Part shown: piece by piece, positions 63,654 to 64,000 of the stretch
How the letters are laid out: the number at the start of each line of letters is the position of its first letter
How positions within the stretch are numbered: the stretch's first letter is position 1
DNA from: Chenggangzhangella methanolivorans
GTDB lineage: Bacteria; Pseudomonadota; Alphaproteobacteria; Rhizobiales; Methylopilaceae
Assembly (NCBI RefSeq): GCF_019797865.1
Contig: NZ_CP081869.1
Span: forward strand, 3,311,501-3,375,500
Length of the DNA: 64,000 bases
Direction of reading: 5' to 3'
Made by a program: the position numbers and the translations under genes
The notes under the pieces: generated by a model
Databases searched by the model: none
What the model saw: only the letters and a program-made list of their open reading frames with translations
Told to the model about the DNA's origin: nothing

Positions 63654-64000
63654 ATGACCATCGTCACGTCGATCGAAGCGCTCGAGGCGCTCTACGGCCG
63701 TCCGGCTGCGCCGTCGCTCGTCAAGGAGACCGACCGCGTCACTCCCGAGTACCGGGCGATCATCGAGGCCTCTCCGTTCTGCGCGCTCGCGACCGCCGGC
63801 CCGGAAGGGCTGGACTGCTCGCCGCGCGGCGATCTGGCGGGCTTCGTTCGCGTGGCCGACGAGCGGACGCTGGCGATGCCTGACCGCAAGGGCAACGACC
63901 GCATCGACTCGCTGCGCAACATCGTGCGCGACCCGCGCGCCGCGCTTCTCTTCCTCATCCCGGGCCTTGGCACGACGCTGCGCGTCAACGGCCGCGCCTC
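63654..64000 (+). CDS. Pyridoxamine 5'-phosphate oxidase family protein (flavin-binding split barrel), 3'-truncated by window end
   Basis: 115 residues are visible. IEALEALYGRPAAPSLVKETDRVTPEYRAIIEASPFCALAT and DCSPRGDLAGFVRV, then LAMPDRKGNDRIDSLRNIV, are typical of the MSMEG_1061-like PNPOx-related family, which binds FMN or F420. The start MTIVTSIEALE at 63654 is used. The gene continues beyond base 64000. Confidence 0.85.
   Translation, partial: MTIVTSIEALEALYGRPAAPSLVKETDRVTPEYRAIIEASPFCALATAGPEGLDCSPRGDLAGFVRVADERTLAMPDRKGNDRIDSLRNIVRDPRAALLFLIPGLGTTLRVNGRA

Overview
The window is a high-GC (roughly two-thirds G+C by eye) alphaproteobacterial chromosome segment, most likely Hyphomicrobiales. 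Supporting signs are the chorismate mutase/hisC/tyrC/yciB cluster, a RibB with a degenerate RibA-like domain, HisKA_2 and FixJ-type signalling proteins, an OpgH glucosyltransferase and a Zur-ispG pair. I cannot name the genus.

Layout. 1-6.5 kb: truncated opgH, then a leftward aromatic amino acid block (chorismate mutase, hisC, tyrC, yciB), a UPF0114 membrane protein and msrA. 6.65-19.47 kb: a tRNA-Ser(GGA) gene followed by a 12.7-kb integrated element bounded by a 14-bp direct repeat of the tRNA 3' end. The element encodes a tyrosine integrase, a head-assembly set (portal, protease, major capsid protein, gpW-like joiner, DUF2190 protein), a terminase in which a Nu1-like small-subunit region is fused to the GpA large subunit, and a primase-helicase. 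It has no tail, lysis or cI-like genes, which resembles a capsid-forming phage satellite. A lower-GC, opposite-strand cargo island sits inside its structural operon (a small membrane protein plus a protein resembling the LPO_1073/Vpar_1526 family). A helically phased GTTGCGAC repeat array lies between the primase and terminase genes.

19.5-23 kb: ECF sigma factor with a von Willebrand A protein, and an iron-siderophore-type ABC ATPase. 23.3-38 kb: a carboxylic/sugar-acid catabolic region with a BKACE enzyme, MFS transporter and SDR next to a GntR regulator; then Ldh2-type and 2-hydroxyacid dehydrogenases, a DapA-like aldolase, a TctC-type binding protein, Fe-ADH and IclR; then kdgT, four-carbon acid-sugar kinase and PdxA2 (D-threonate/D-erythronate-type catabolism) and DeoR. 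38-48.6 kb: ribB, a hybrid histidine kinase, MscS channel, argE, a sorbosone-dehydrogenase-like protein and a lipid kinase. 48.6-64 kb: RluA, glucokinase, Zur, ispG, LuxR, a blue-light (LOV) histidine kinase with a single-domain response regulator and an EAL protein, rpmF, mtgA, a ferritin-like protein, a polyprenyl synthase, an FMN reductase, pyrF, a FixJ-like regulator and a truncated flavin/PMP-oxidase-like gene.

A caution for every reader: about two dozen genes, including ones expected to be essential, are interrupted by 1-2 base slips, most at short homopolymers. This looks like residual indel error in the underlying sequence rather than gene decay. I give the reconstructed full gene spans and mark each slip.
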